Source: Truepera sp.
Lineage (GTDB): Bacteria > Deinococcota > Deinococci > Deinococcales > Trueperaceae
Assembly: GCA_018333775.1 (NCBI GenBank)
Contig: JAGXSO010000152.1
Coordinates: 1-49,063 of the forward strand
Reading direction: 5' to 3'
Length of the DNA stretch: 49,063 bases
The stretch's first letter is position 1. Each line of letters opens with the position of its first letter. The notes under the pieces are model-generated. The model was not told the DNA's origin. It saw nothing but the letters and a program-made list of their open reading frames with translations, and made no database searches. The translations under genes were made by a program, and so were the position numbers. Positions 1 to 8,339 of this stretch are shown piece by piece.

Positions 1-2
1 GC

Positions 3-773
3 TTGGCGGAGCCCCCCGCCGATCTAAACGCCGAAGCCGACTTTCGGCACTACTTGGCCCAGTACCCCGCCGGGCAGACTCGGCTCCGCGAGGTCGATGC
101 TGCTCTAACAGAGGTCGGCGAGATTCTGAGCAAGGCGCTGACACTAGAGCGAATAACTGCTGAGCTGCTGCCCCGTGTGGCGGCTTACCACCGCCTGCGC
201 GAGCGCCTGTTCGAGGACGGCCCCGGCACCGGCTGGCTCAGAGCGCGGGTAGCAGCGATGGCCGAGCGGCTGCTGACGCTGCCTTATCAGCGCGTGACGG
301 TGCTGGCCTGTCTCGATCACCTGCCCTTCTTGTCAGAGGAGTTAGCCGGTCGGGTCGAGCTTGCAACCCCTCCCGAGATAGCGGCTAGCGACTCGGCCCG
401 CGAGCGGAGCCTGCTCGACTTCGCCTTCCTGGGCGAGGCGGCGGATCCGGTCAGCCTAATAGCGCAGCTGCGGGAGGTCAGCAGCCCCGAAGCGCGCTAT
501 CACGAAGCCAACCTGCTGTTAGCCCACGGGCACGCTGTCGAAGCATTGGAGCTGCTAGAGGCTGCCAGCCGCGGCGACTTCAGCCGCCCCTACTTCCTGC
601 CTGGCTACCTGCTGGCGCGCCTGGGGCAGCTTTACGACTTGGCGGGCCGGCGCGATCAAGCCATCAAGGCCTACCGGGCGGTACGGGCCCTGACCTGGGC
701 CCCCGCTGAGGCGCTTCTGGCCGCCCAGGAGGGGTTGCAGTCGCCCTTTAGCGGCGCCACCAGCGCGCACTAA
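3..773 (+). CDS. TPR-like repeat protein, 5' end probably outside the window
   Basis: I do not recognise a family for most of this 256-residue protein. It is alanine- and leucine-rich and helical, with no signal peptide or membrane segment. The last third (about residues 163-245) reads as two tetratricopeptide-like helix pairs: an AHGHAVEALELLEAA helix, then GRRDQAIKAYRAV, with typical Ala/Tyr spacing. This suggests a scaffold or protein-binding role, which is inference. The first possible codon in view is TTG at position 3 and the frame is open to the window edge, so the true start may lie upstream. Its last 26 bases overlap the 3' end of murJ on the opposite strand, so the two genes converge. 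Confidence 0.6.
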   Translation: MAEPPADLNAEADFRHYLAQYPAGQTRLREVDAALTEVGEILSKALTLERITAELLPRVAAYHRLRERLFEDGPGTGWLRARVAAMAERLLTLPYQRVTVLACLDHLPFLSEELAGRVELATPPEIAASDSARERSLLDFAFLGEAADPVSLIAQLREVSSPEARYHEANLLLAHGHAVEALELLEAASRGDFSRPYFLPGYLLARLGQLYDLAGRRDQAIKAYRAVRALTWAPAEALLAAQEGLQSPFSGATSAH

Positions 774-2250
774 CGGTCATCTCCGGAATCTTTAGCGCTA
801 GCGCCAACCCGGCATAGACCAGTCCAGCTACCACGCCACCGACCCCTACCTGCATCGCCCACCCCAACCAGCCGACGGGCCACGGGAGCCACGCCACCAG
901 CGCCCACGCTGCGCCAGCGGCCGGCATTGCCGCTGCCCAGACCCGCCCAGCGTGAGCGGCGAAGGCTGAGGGTGAAAAGCCCTCAGTGCGCCGCAGCCAG
1001 TACAGCAGCACCAGCAGTTGCAGCCAGCCCACCGCCACGCTGGCCCAGGCCATGCCGGTAAGGCCGTAGCGCGGCGCCAGCAGCACAAAGAGCAGGCCGT
1101 TTAAGGCTACGAAGCTGAGGCTGATAATGATCGGCGTCCGCACCCGCTGGCGGATATAAAAGGGGCGGAGCAAAAGGTTGTTGACCCCCCACGGAAAGAC
1201 TGCTAGGCCTAACGGTGCAACTGCCCAGATGGTGAACAGGATGGTCTGCTCCTGCCCGGCGGCGGGGCTTAAGTTCCAGATGGCGTTTACCGCAGGTGCG
1301 GCCAAAAGAAACATCAGTAGCCCCGCCGGCACGGTCAGGAAGGTAATCAGCCGCACGCCGCTGGTTAGTGTCGCCAGGAAGCGCTCCGGCGCGGTGGCTT
1401 CGCCGCTGAGGCGCGAGTAATAAGCCAACGCCGGCGAGATGCTAAAGAGCCCCAGCGCCAGGCTAAAGAGCAGATTAGCGTTCTCAAAGGCCGTGATGCT
1501 CCCCCCCGGCAGTCCTGACAGCAGGTTAGTAGCCAGCAGGTTTAACACCTGCCGCGCCCCGGTAGTAAGGGCAAAAGGAGCCATTAAGAGCAGCACTAAC
1601 CCCAGGCTCGGGTGCCACAGCCCGCTTAACACCGGCAGCAAGCGCCCACGCAGCAGCGCTGGCAGCTGCACCAGCAGCTGTGCCAGGCCGCCTAATACCA
1701 CCCCCAGCGCCAGTATCGGCGCCTGGCCGGGGTAGAGGAGCATCACTGCAATCACCACCAGATTGAGCGCTACCGGCGCCCAGGCGGGCGCGAAGAAGCG
1801 CTCTTCGGCGTTGAGGATGCCCATCGCCAGCGCTGAGAGCGAGATAGCGGCCAGGACCGGGAAGATGATCCGGGTAAGCTGCACCGCCAGCGCAAAGTCC
1901 ACCACCGAGTCTGGCTGCAACAGCAGCCCGACAAGCCACGGCGCAGCCCAGATGGCGAGCCCCAGCAAGAGCGCGTTGAGTAGCGCTAGGGCTGCAAAGA
2001 GCGCCCCGGCCAGTCGGCGGCCTTCTTCGCGCGGCAGCGCCTTGTAGATGGGGATAAACGAGTTGGTGAGCGCCCCCTCGGCCAGCAGCTCGCGAAACAG
2101 GTTGGGGATCTTCCAGGCTACGTTGAAGGCGTCGGTCGCCGCTTGGGGGAAGAGCTGCAACAGCAGCGAGGCCCGTACCAGCCCGCTCAGGCGGCTCGCC
2201 AGAGTGCCGATCATCAGGGTCAAGGCGTGGCGCGTGCTGCTCCGCGGCAC
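748..2250 (-). CDS. murJ: Lipid II flippase MurJ (MviN family)
   Basis: A 500-residue polytopic membrane protein of the MurJ/MviN family, which moves the peptidoglycan precursor lipid II across the inner membrane. The N-terminal family signature is clear: SRLSGLVRASLL followed by DAFNVAWKIPNLFRELLAEG and then SFIPIY, with the conserved Arg and Asn residues of the first helices. About 14 hydrophobic segments follow, as in characterised MurJ, and the length is typical. The start is a GTG without a well-placed Shine-Dalgarno (a GGGAGG lies about 30 nt upstream), so the exact N-terminus is uncertain. The gene diverges from the mreD-PBP2-minC cluster, so elongation and division functions flank one 160-bp intergenic region. 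Confidence 0.95.
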   Translation of the reverse strand: MPRSSTRHALTLMIGTLASRLSGLVRASLLLQLFPQAATDAFNVAWKIPNLFRELLAEGALTNSFIPIYKALPREEGRRLAGALFAALALLNALLLGLAIWAAPWLVGLLLQPDSVVDFALAVQLTRIIFPVLAAISLSALAMGILNAEERFFAPAWAPVALNLVVIAVMLLYPGQAPILALGVVLGGLAQLLVQLPALLRGRLLPVLSGLWHPSLGLVLLLMAPFALTTGARQVLNLLATNLLSGLPGGSITAFENANLLFSLALGLFSISPALAYYSRLSGEATAPERFLATLTSGVRLITFLTVPAGLLMFLLAAPAVNAIWNLSPAAGQEQTILFTIWAVAPLGLAVFPWGVNNLLLRPFYIRQRVRTPIIISLSFVALNGLLFVLLAPRYGLTGMAWASVAVGWLQLLVLLYWLRRTEGFSPSAFAAHAGRVWAAAMPAAGAAWALVAWLPWPVGWLGWAMQVGVGGVVAGLVYAGLALALKIPEMTVSARWWRR

Positions 2251-2412
2251 AGTGTTGGAGACAGAGTCTGCCTGGTTAACCGTAAGCCTCCCAAGGGGGT
2301 CGCGCAGAACCGACCCCGCGCCTCAGGATACCAGCCCTGACAGCGGCGCCTCTCTGATACGGCGTGGCTGCCGAGATTAGCTGCTATCAATCTCACCCCT
2401 GCGCGGTAGACT

Positions 2413-2910
2413 ATGGTGGTGCGCCTGCTTCTTTTCTACCTTTTATTGTTGATTCTCCAGGGTGCGCTCACGGTGTTGCTAGCCCCTTGGCCGACACCGG
2501 ATCTGTTCTTGCTGGCCATGTTGACCATGCTGTGGCGGCTCCCCGCCTGGCAATTGGTAGTGCTCGGCTACGGGGTAGGTCTGTTGCAGGACGTAATGGG
2601 CCACGGAGCGCTGGGCTTTCACGCTTTGGGCTTAGCCGGCGCGGCGCTGGTGGCCTCATCAGCGCGCTCCCTAATCAGCCATGGGGGCCTGCTCGAGCGC
2701 CTGCTGATTGTTGGCTCCGCTCAGCTTGCCAAGTGGCTGGTGTTCCTAATCCTGCTCTGGTGGCTGCACGAGCCTGGCGATGTCGTTGGTATCTTGATGC
2801 GAATAGCTCTCCCGGAAACCGCCCTCACCCTGCTGGCGGCCGTCTGGCTGCTACCGTGGGGCGAGGCGTTGGTAGCCAAGAGCTCGCTGTTTCGCAAGGA
2901 GCTGCTGTGA
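2413..2910 (+). CDS. mreD: Rod shape-determining protein MreD
   Basis: A small (165-residue) very hydrophobic protein with five or so membrane segments. Its length, topology and position directly before PBP2 fit MreD, the membrane component of the elongasome. The motif LGYGVGLLQDVMGHGALGF matches the conserved G-x-x-x-D region of the MreD family. MreB and MreC are not in the window, so the usual mreBCD run is split here. The start is ambiguous. ATG at 2413 directly follows a TAGACT box, while GTG at 2419 lies exactly 6 nt after that box, the spacing seen for leaderless genes elsewhere in this window. The stop overlaps the next start in a GTGA arrangement, so mreD and PBP2 are translationally coupled. 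Confidence 0.85.
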   Translation: MVVRLLLFYLLLLILQGALTVLLAPWPTPDLFLLAMLTMLWRLPAWQLVVLGYGVGLLQDVMGHGALGFHALGLAGAALVASSARSLISHGGLLERLLIVGSAQLAKWLVFLILLWWLHEPGDVVGILMRIALPETALTLLAAVWLLPWGEALVAKSSLFRKELL

Positions 2911-4685
2911 GCTATCGCCTCCGCCTGTTCTTGGCCCTGATCTTGACGGTGCTAGCGATCTTTGTGGTACGGCTAATGTACTTGCAGTTTGCCCTGGCCG
3001 AGGAGTTTCGTGCCCTCAGTGCTGAGAACTTCTTGCGCCAAGAGCGGATAATGCCGCTCCGGGGGCGGATTCTTGCCAGTGACGGCACAGTGCTGGCCGA
3101 TAACCGGATCGCCGTGGACTTGATGTATCGCGGCGGGGAGATTCTGAACTGGGAGCGGATTCGGTTCTTACTGGGCCTACCGGGCGACCCGCGTCCGCCA
3201 GACCCTAACAACGCCCGTGAGCGGCTTGAGGGGGCGGCGGTCGTAGCCTGGAACATCCGCGAGGAGCTGATCCCAGCGCTCCAGGAGCTTACCGCCGGCC
3301 AGCCCAACCTCTACCTGCGCCAGCGGATAGAGCGCACCTACCCCACCAATCTGGCGGCGCACGTGGTGGGCTACACTACCGAAGCCGATCCACAGCGCTT
3401 CCCGGGTCATGCCCTGGGCGACCTGGTGGGTCAGATGGGGCTCGAAGCCGGCCTGCAGAGGGTGCTGTTCGGAGTACCTGGCGCCGCGCTAGTCGAAGTG
3501 GATAACCGCGGGACGGTGCTTAACCGCCGCACCATCTTGCCGGCCCGGCCGGGGCAAGATGTGACTTTAACGATCGATCCGACCGTGCAGCACCTGGCCG
3601 AAGAGGCGCTGAAGAACGCTCTGCCTTACGTAAACGCTGATCGGCGTAGCCGGGGCTTGCCGCCGGAGTCGGTAGTGCGGGGGGCGATCATCGCCCTTAA
3701 TCCTCAGACTGGCGACATTTTGGCCATGGCCAGCCACCCGACCTTTGACCAGAACCTCTTTACCCGCCGCCCAAGCCCGGCCGAGCAGATTACGGCGCTG
3801 CTTAATGACAGCGTCAACTTCACGCTGCTCAACCGGGCGGTGGAGGCCTACGAACCAGCTTCGACCTTCAAGTTGGTAACCAGCTCAGCGCTCTTGGAAG
3901 GGGGATTTATCGCTCCTGGGAGCCGCTTCTCGTGCTCTGGGGCCTTCACCTTCGGCGGCATTACCTGGCGCAACTGGGCGCCGGGGTTTCGCGGTAATCA
4001 AGATACCAGACAGGCCATCGCCGACAGTTGTAATACTTTCTTCTGGAACGCGATTGCCGGCACGCCTAACTGGACAGTGGGCTGGGCGCCGTTTGTGCGC
4101 AGTCTGACCGAGCGCGCCCGAGAGTTTGGCTTTGGGCAGCCCGTGGGGGTGGGCTTGCCGGAAGAGAAGGCCGGGCGCGTGCCTACCGACGCCTCCTCGC
4201 GCGCGGTCAGGGGGCACCCCTGGCGCCCCGGCGACACGCTTAATATCGCTATTGGGCAGGGCGACATGCTGGCCACTCCGCTACAGGTAGCACAGCTCAT
4301 CTCGACCCTGGCCTTGGGCGGGACCAAGGTGCAGCCGCGATTGATTAAGGCCATCGGCGATGAACCGGTGGCTTCGGAGGTGACCACGGTGCCGGGGCGC
4401 CACTGGCGGACGCTGCAAGAAGGCTTGCGGATGCTGTTTACCCACTTTCCGGCGCAGCGAGTGATGGGTCCGCGCGTCTTTCCCGTGAACGTGGCCGGAA
4501 AGACCGGCACGGCGCAGAACCCACGCGGCGACGGCTACTTCCACGCCTGGTTTATGGGCTATGGCCCCATCGAAAATCCTGAGCTGGCTGTGGTAGTCTT
4601 TATCGAGCACGGCGGCTCGAGCGCCACGGTGGCGGTCCCTACCGCCCGCGATTTTATGGCCGCTTTCTGGGGAGTCAGTCCATGA
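2907..4685 (+). CDS. mrdA: Penicillin-binding protein 2 (transpeptidase of cell elongation)
   Basis: A class B penicillin-binding protein that cross-links peptidoglycan during elongation. I place the start at GTG 2907, which overlaps the mreD stop and follows AAGGAG at 2896-2901; this gives 592 residues. The frame stays open further upstream, but that stretch is shadow sequence opposite conserved mreD. Domains: an N-terminal membrane anchor (about residues 5-25), the PBP dimerisation region (with MPLRGRILASDGTVLADN near 50), and the transpeptidase domain. The three active-site motifs are intact: S319-T-F-K322, S374-C-N376 and K532-T-G534. The stop overlaps the minC ATG. Order and coupling support one operon for wall growth and division-site control. 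Confidence 0.95.
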   Translation: MSYRLRLFLALILTVLAIFVVRLMYLQFALAEEFRALSAENFLRQERIMPLRGRILASDGTVLADNRIAVDLMYRGGEILNWERIRFLLGLPGDPRPPDPNNARERLEGAAVVAWNIREELIPALQELTAGQPNLYLRQRIERTYPTNLAAHVVGYTTEADPQRFPGHALGDLVGQMGLEAGLQRVLFGVPGAALVEVDNRGTVLNRRTILPARPGQDVTLTIDPTVQHLAEEALKNALPYVNADRRSRGLPPESVVRGAIIALNPQTGDILAMASHPTFDQNLFTRRPSPAEQITALLNDSVNFTLLNRAVEAYEPASTFKLVTSSALLEGGFIAPGSRFSCSGAFTFGGITWRNWAPGFRGNQDTRQAIADSCNTFFWNAIAGTPNWTVGWAPFVRSLTERAREFGFGQPVGVGLPEEKAGRVPTDASSRAVRGHPWRPGDTLNIAIGQGDMLATPLQVAQLISTLALGGTKVQPRLIKAIGDEPVASEVTTVPGRHWRTLQEGLRMLFTHFPAQRVMGPRVFPVNVAGKTGTAQNPRGDGYFHAWFMGYGPIENPELAVVVFIEHGGSSATVAVPTARDFMAAFWGVSP

Positions 4686-5239
4686 AGACCCGCGGTACGC
4701 GCGGCGGCATCGTCCTTAGCCTCGACGCACAAGATACCCCCTCGGCAGTGCAGGATGCGGTCGCCGAGCAGCGCGAACTGCTCAGCAGAGTCCATCTGGA
4801 AGTAACCGAGCGGCTGCCCTGGGAGCTGCTCGCAGCGGCGGCTCAAGCGGTTAAGGAGGCTGGCGGTGAGGTGCTGGAGGTGCGCCCGCCCGGCGCGGTG
4901 ACGGCCGCGCGCGGCGAGACGGTGATCATCACCCGCACCGTCCGTAGCGGGGCGCGCGTCGAGTCGAGCGGCTCGGTCATCGTCCTGGGCGACGTCAATT
5001 CGGGCGCCGAGCTGATCGCCGAAGACGACATCATCGTCATCGGCACGCTGCGCGGCCTGGCGCATGCCGGCGCCGGCGGGAACGAACAAGCCTTTATCTG
5101 GGCACAACAGATTCTGTCGCCACAGCTGCGCATCGCTGGTGCCTTAGCTCAAGCTGGTGACGCCGCTAGCCGACCCGCCTTGCCGGAGATCGCCCGCTTG
5201 CACCAGGGGCAGATCGTGCTGCGAGTGTGGGAGTTCTAA
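4682..5239 (+). CDS. minC: Septum site-determining protein MinC
   Basis: A 185-residue protein with the MinC C-terminal beta-helix domain. The family signature VLGDVNSGAELIAEDD (residues 101-116, G103-D-V-N106) is followed by IIVIGTLRGLAHAGAGG. The N-terminal ~85 residues match the short variable MinC N-domain that inhibits FtsZ. MinC blocks misplaced Z-rings when recruited by MinD; no minD is in this window. The ATG overlaps the PBP2 stop (ATGA), so it is coupled to the elongation genes. Linking minC with mreD and PBP2 is an arrangement I associate with Deinococcota and some Firmicutes. It ends one base before the next start. Confidence 0.9.
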   Translation: MKTRGTRGGIVLSLDAQDTPSAVQDAVAEQRELLSRVHLEVTERLPWELLAAAAQAVKEAGGEVLEVRPPGAVTAARGETVIITRTVRSGARVESSGSVIVLGDVNSGAELIAEDDIIVIGTLRGLAHAGAGGNEQAFIWAQQILSPQLRIAGALAQAGDAASRPALPEIARLHQGQIVLRVWEF

Positions 5240-6424
5240 TTGGTAACAACCATCCTCTCCAACGGTTATGGCGAGGATGCTGTCGGCGCGCTGTTGGCCG
5301 CCGAGCTGCTTAAGGCCGCCCCGTTTTGGCAGGTACAGGCCTACCCGGTGGTGGATGCGGGCCGGGCCTACGAGCCGCTGAAGATCCCTATTCTGGGGCC
5401 ACGCCGGGTAATGCCGGGTGGCGGTTTGTTGCTGCACCATCCGCGACTGCTGGTAGCCGACCTGTGCGCCGGCTTCCTGGCTATGACCTGGCGCCAGCTC
5501 CGCGACCTGCGGCGGCTTAAGACCGACCTGCTGCTGGTAGTGGGCGATGTGTACGCACTGCTGCTAGCCAGCCAGGTCAGGACGCAGCGGCGCTACCAGG
5601 TGCAGCCGCTGATCTCGGCCTACCATGCTGCTGAGGGCCGGCCTCCCCCGCACCGGCTGTTCATGGAGGAGTTCACCGGGCTCGAGCGCTTCCTGATGCG
5701 CCGCCTGGTCCGGCAGGTCTACGTCCGTGACGCGCCTACCGCGGCGCTCCTCAGAGCCAAGGGGGTGCCGCATGTCACTAGCCTGGGCAACCCCATGCTC
5801 GACGCGCTAAACGTCACCCCGCGGCCGTTGGGCCTAACACCGCCGGTGGTAGCGCTACTGCCGGGGAGCAGGGGCTATGCCGCCGAGGCGCTAGCGCTGA
5901 TGCTGAAGGCCATGACTAACTGGCCGGAAGCGCAGGGGGTAGTGGCTTGGGCCCGCGCTCTGGACGATCTCCCGCTAGTGGCAGGGTGGCAGCGCGAGTC
6001 ACTGCCTGGGTCGGTCAGACTAAGCTGTGGCAGCACTGCGGTACTCGTCTTGTCTGGGCGCTTTGCCGACATCCTGCACGCCTGCGACCTGGTCATCGGC
6101 ACCGCCGGCACCGCCCATGAGCAGGCCGCGGCACTCGGCAAGCCGGTAGTGGCGTTTCCGGTCGCGCCCTATTATTCACGCGGTTTTTTGCGCAACCAGG
6201 CTCGCTTGTTGGGCGCGGCCCTAACCGTGGCTCCGGCGGAGCCGGTAGCCCTGGCGGCGGCGCTGCGGGCGCTCTGGTCCGACTCCGAGCGCTATCAGCG
6301 CGCCGCCCGCGCAGGCCGCGAACGGATGGGGGAGGCGGGTGGCAGCGCGCGGATCGTGGCCGACATCTTGCAGCGGGAAGGGCTCATGCCAGTCGCTGCA
6401 GAAAGCCGCGCAAGGCGGCGTTAA
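5240..6424 (+). CDS. Lipid-A-disaccharide-synthase-related glycosyltransferase-like protein
   Basis: A 394-residue protein with the GT-B fold features of the LpxB-like family found in cyanobacteria and Deinococcota (the TIGR03492 type). The N-terminus NGYGEDAVGALLAAEL corresponds to the nucleotide-sugar transferase start. The C-terminal domain has DLVIGTAGTAHEQAAALGKPVVAFP, a typical donor-binding and acceptor-loop region of GT19/GT28 enzymes. The substrate is unknown, and no lipid A pathway is visible, so a role in another glycolipid or wall precursor is more likely. The start is TTG immediately after the minC stop, with GGGAG at 5229-5233. Its 3' end overlaps the convergent hydrolase gene by 41 bases. 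Confidence 0.75.
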   Translation: MVTTILSNGYGEDAVGALLAAELLKAAPFWQVQAYPVVDAGRAYEPLKIPILGPRRVMPGGGLLLHHPRLLVADLCAGFLAMTWRQLRDLRRLKTDLLLVVGDVYALLLASQVRTQRRYQVQPLISAYHAAEGRPPPHRLFMEEFTGLERFLMRRLVRQVYVRDAPTAALLRAKGVPHVTSLGNPMLDALNVTPRPLGLTPPVVALLPGSRGYAAEALALMLKAMTNWPEAQGVVAWARALDDLPLVAGWQRESLPGSVRLSCGSTAVLVLSGRFADILHACDLVIGTAGTAHEQAAALGKPVVAFPVAPYYSRGFLRNQARLLGAALTVAPAEPVALAAALRALWSDSERYQRAARAGRERMGEAGGSARIVADILQREGLMPVAAESRARRR

Positions 6425-7160
6425 ACACTTCCGGCGCCTCGAGGTTGCTCAGGTGCCCTACGCCGGGGATAACCGTTAGACCGGCCCCTGGGATACCTTC
6501 AGCCAGGCTCTCGGCCAGCGTCGGCGGGGTTAGCGGGTCGTGCTCGGCGCCGATCACCAGGGTCGGAACGGTAATGTCCGCTAACAGCTGGCGGGAGTCA
6601 GGGCGGATGGCCATTCCCCGGAGCGCAGCGGCGACCGCCTCCGGTGGCGCTTCGGCCAGAGCGACCTCGAGCTTAGAGCGCAGCGCTGGGCTGGGCGCGT
6701 GGACCAGCTTCGGCAGCAGCGTCTCGTACAGCACCGCGCTCCCTTCGTCAAGGATGCGCCGCGCCGTCTGCCGGCGCCCTGCGGCAGCTTCCGGGGTATC
6801 GGCCTCGGCTTTGGTGTTAGCCAGCACCAGGCCACGCAACATCTCGGGGTGGCGCTGAGTTATGCGCAGCGCGGCATAACCGCCCATCGACAGGCCGACC
6901 ACCACCGCCGGGGGGAGCTCGAGCGCTTGCCACACGGCATAAGCGTTATCGGCGTAGCGCTCCATGTCGCAGAGCCCCAAGAGGCTCGAGCCGCCAAAGC
7001 CCGGTGCGTTTACCGTCAGCGGCGTAAAGCCTAGCTCCTTGACAACCTCTAACTGCGGCGCCCACATCCGGCCGTCGAGCGGGAAAGCATGCAGGAAGAT
7101 CACCGGCGGGCCGAGGTCAAGGCCTACCGTGACGATGGCGTCGCCGAGCGCCAGCTTCAC
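6384..7160 (-). CDS. Alpha/beta-fold hydrolase
   Basis: A 258-residue alpha/beta hydrolase with a complete catalytic triad. The nucleophile is S91 in the elbow GLSMGG, the acid is D208 in GAEHDPLTP, and the base is H236 in GVGHLSNLE. An oxyanion motif HAFPLDGRMW is at 24-33. The sequence resembles 3-oxoadipate enol-lactonase/haloperoxidase-like enzymes, but no pathway genes are nearby and the substrate cannot be named. There is no signal peptide, so it is cytoplasmic. The start is GTG at 7160, overlapping the stop of the 80-codon gene upstream (GTGA), so the two are translationally coupled. Confidence 0.9.
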   Translation of the reverse strand: MKLALGDAIVTVGLDLGPPVIFLHAFPLDGRMWAPQLEVVKELGFTPLTVNAPGFGGSSLLGLCDMERYADNAYAVWQALELPPAVVVGLSMGGYAALRITQRHPEMLRGLVLANTKAEADTPEAAAGRRQTARRILDEGSAVLYETLLPKLVHAPSPALRSKLEVALAEAPPEAVAAALRGMAIRPDSRQLLADITVPTLVIGAEHDPLTPPTLAESLAEGIPGAGLTVIPGVGHLSNLEAPEVFNAALRGFLQRLA

Positions 7161-7399
7161 GACGGCTCCGACACGGTTGCGGTGGCGGGGTCGTAACGGT
7201 AGGCCGTAAGCTGCGGCGCAGCACGCTTAATCGCTTCGACCAGGGCAGCGTCCTTGACCACGACGTAGTTTATCCCTTGCACCGTGACGGCCAGAACATC
7301 GCCGCGTTGCGAGGCGGCTCGCCAGTCTTTCATCAGTGCAGCTTCCTTTAGCAGCACTGCGCCGGTCAGGTCGCGGGCCTCAAAAGCTGGGTAGGTCAT
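7157..7399 (-). CDS. Small conserved-looking protein, coupled to the hydrolase
   Basis: An 80-residue protein with no recognised family. The sequence is soluble, with a beta-rich middle (VLAVTVQGINYVVV) and an amphipathic helix after it. I chose ATG at 7399 rather than the more upstream in-frame codons. A TATAGT box lies exactly 6 nt upstream of this ATG, which matches the leaderless pattern repeated in this window, and the upstream extension would read through the promoter region of the divergent gene. The stop overlaps the hydrolase GTG, so it may be a small partner or regulator of that enzyme. No function is assigned. Confidence 0.6.
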   Translation of the reverse strand: MTYPAFEARDLTGAVLLKEAALMKDWRAASQRGDVLAVTVQGINYVVVKDAALVEAIKRAAPQLTAYRYDPATATVSEPS

Positions 7400-7405
7400 G
7401 ACGCT

Positions 7406-7411
7406 ACTATA
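7406..7411 (-). promoter_or_regulatory. Minus-10 box for a leaderless transcript
   Basis: TATAGT on the minus strand ends 6 nt before the ATG at 7399. This fits transcription starting at or next to the start codon. No convincing minus-35 is visible 16-19 nt upstream. Confidence 0.5.
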
Positions 7412-7422
7412 GCCCGAAGCCG

Positions 7423-7437
7423 TTAAGGTGGCCTTAA
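7423..7437. promoter_or_regulatory. Inverted repeat in a divergent intergenic region, candidate operator
   Basis: TTAAGG-TGG-CCTTAA is a perfect 6-bp inverted repeat, about 36 bp upstream of the ATG of the first Asp-rich gene. It lies between two divergent genes and upstream of a run that ends in a response regulator. It may be a binding site for that regulator, but this is inference from position only. Confidence 0.35.
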
Positions 7438-7472
7438 GCTGACAGCCGCATACTGCCACTTGGAGGTAAGTT

Positions 7473-8264
7473 ATGAAGAAGCTGGCAACCATGCTCCTTA
7501 TCAGCCTTAGTCTTAGTCTCGCCTTGGCGCTCGAGCTCCCCTTTGGAGCGGTGGAGTTACGAGACGACCACGGCAACCTAGTCGGTGTTGGAAAGTTAGT
7601 CTACGATGAGTTCGAGGTGGATCTGCTGCAGGGCTTTAACGACTTTGCCGTCATGACCATCCGTCAGCACGACGGCACCGTCACCTCCTTCGAAGTGATG
7701 GTCACCGAGACCGGCGACATTGTGGTGATTGTCGGCGCGGAGCTGGTGTCGCTGCGCAAGGCCTTCTTGGCGGCCGGCCTGGAGTTTGAGGTCTCGCGTG
7801 AAGACGACGATGACCTGCGCCACGACCTCGCGCAGATAGAAGAGGCGGTGTGGGCTCTGGCAGCAGAACTTGAGGCCCTGGGAGTCACGCCGGAGGCTTT
7901 TCGGGCGGAGTTTTATACCCTGGTCTTTGCGGTAGCAGACCTGCTGGAGGTGGGGCTAAGCCAGGCCGAGGCGCTGGAGGTGCTGCGCCAGGCCATCTGG
8001 ATCGACCCCAGCCTGGAAGAGGTAACCACCATCGTAGCCGAATTCATCGATCAGCATGAGTTGCGCGACGATGATGACTACCGCGATGACGACCGGGGCC
8101 GCGGCCGTGACGATGACAACGACGATATGCGCGATGATGACGATGATCACTACGATAACGATGACGACGATGACGACGATAACGATGACGATGATGACAA
8201 CGATGATGACGACGACTACGACAACGACGATGATGACGACAACGACGACGATGACGACCGCTAA
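7473..8264 (+). CDS. Secreted protein with extreme Asp-rich C-terminal tail (paralogue 1)
   Basis: A 263-residue exported protein of no family I recognise. Residues 1-20 form a Sec signal peptide (MKK start, a Leu/Ser core, ALAL end). Residues 21-107 are a beta-rich domain that resembles the N-domain of the next gene: both begin LP-x-G, carry a D-x-x-G-x-x-V turn and a hydrophobic DF-x-V/M strand before GTV. Residues 108-195 are predicted helical. Residues 199-263 are almost only Asp with some Asn, and include a DRGRGRDDD hinge. Such polyanionic tails can bind Ca2+ or other cations or cationic surfaces; that is inference. The Shine-Dalgarno TTGGAGG at 7460-7466 supports the start. The gene heads a run that ends in a two-component system. 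Confidence 0.8.
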   Translation: MKKLATMLLISLSLSLALALELPFGAVELRDDHGNLVGVGKLVYDEFEVDLLQGFNDFAVMTIRQHDGTVTSFEVMVTETGDIVVIVGAELVSLRKAFLAAGLEFEVSREDDDDLRHDLAQIEEAVWALAAELEALGVTPEAFRAEFYTLVFAVADLLEVGLSQAEALEVLRQAIWIDPSLEEVTTIVAEFIDQHELRDDDDYRDDDRGRGRDDDNDDMRDDDDDHYDNDDDDDDDNDDDDDNDDDDDYDNDDDDDNDDDDDR

Positions 8265-8282
8265 CGCCTGAGAGTTGCCGGT

Positions 8283-8311
8283 GCAGGGCGGATAGTAACT
8301 GTCCGCCCTGC
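8283..8311. terminator. Strong hairpin between the two Asp-rich genes
   Basis: GCAGGGCGGA and TCCGCCCTGC form a perfect 10-bp stem with a 9-nt loop. No T-run follows, so it is not a classical intrinsic terminator. It may attenuate transcription or protect the 3' end of the first message. A TATGAT box at 8316-8321 after it could provide a second promoter. Confidence 0.45.
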
Positions 8312-8339
8312 GCGGTATGATGAATGGGGATATGTGACG

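Noticed and set aside
2364..2906. Reading PBP2 as a 773-residue protein from 2364
   Set aside because: The extra 181 residues lie in another frame over the conserved mreD gene. GTG 2907 has a good ribosome site and gives the normal PBP2 N-terminal anchor.
7157..7576. Longer 139-residue version of the small gene before the hydrolase
   Set aside because: The extension overlaps the signal peptide of the divergent Asp-rich gene and crosses the promoter. ATG 7399 has the leaderless box.
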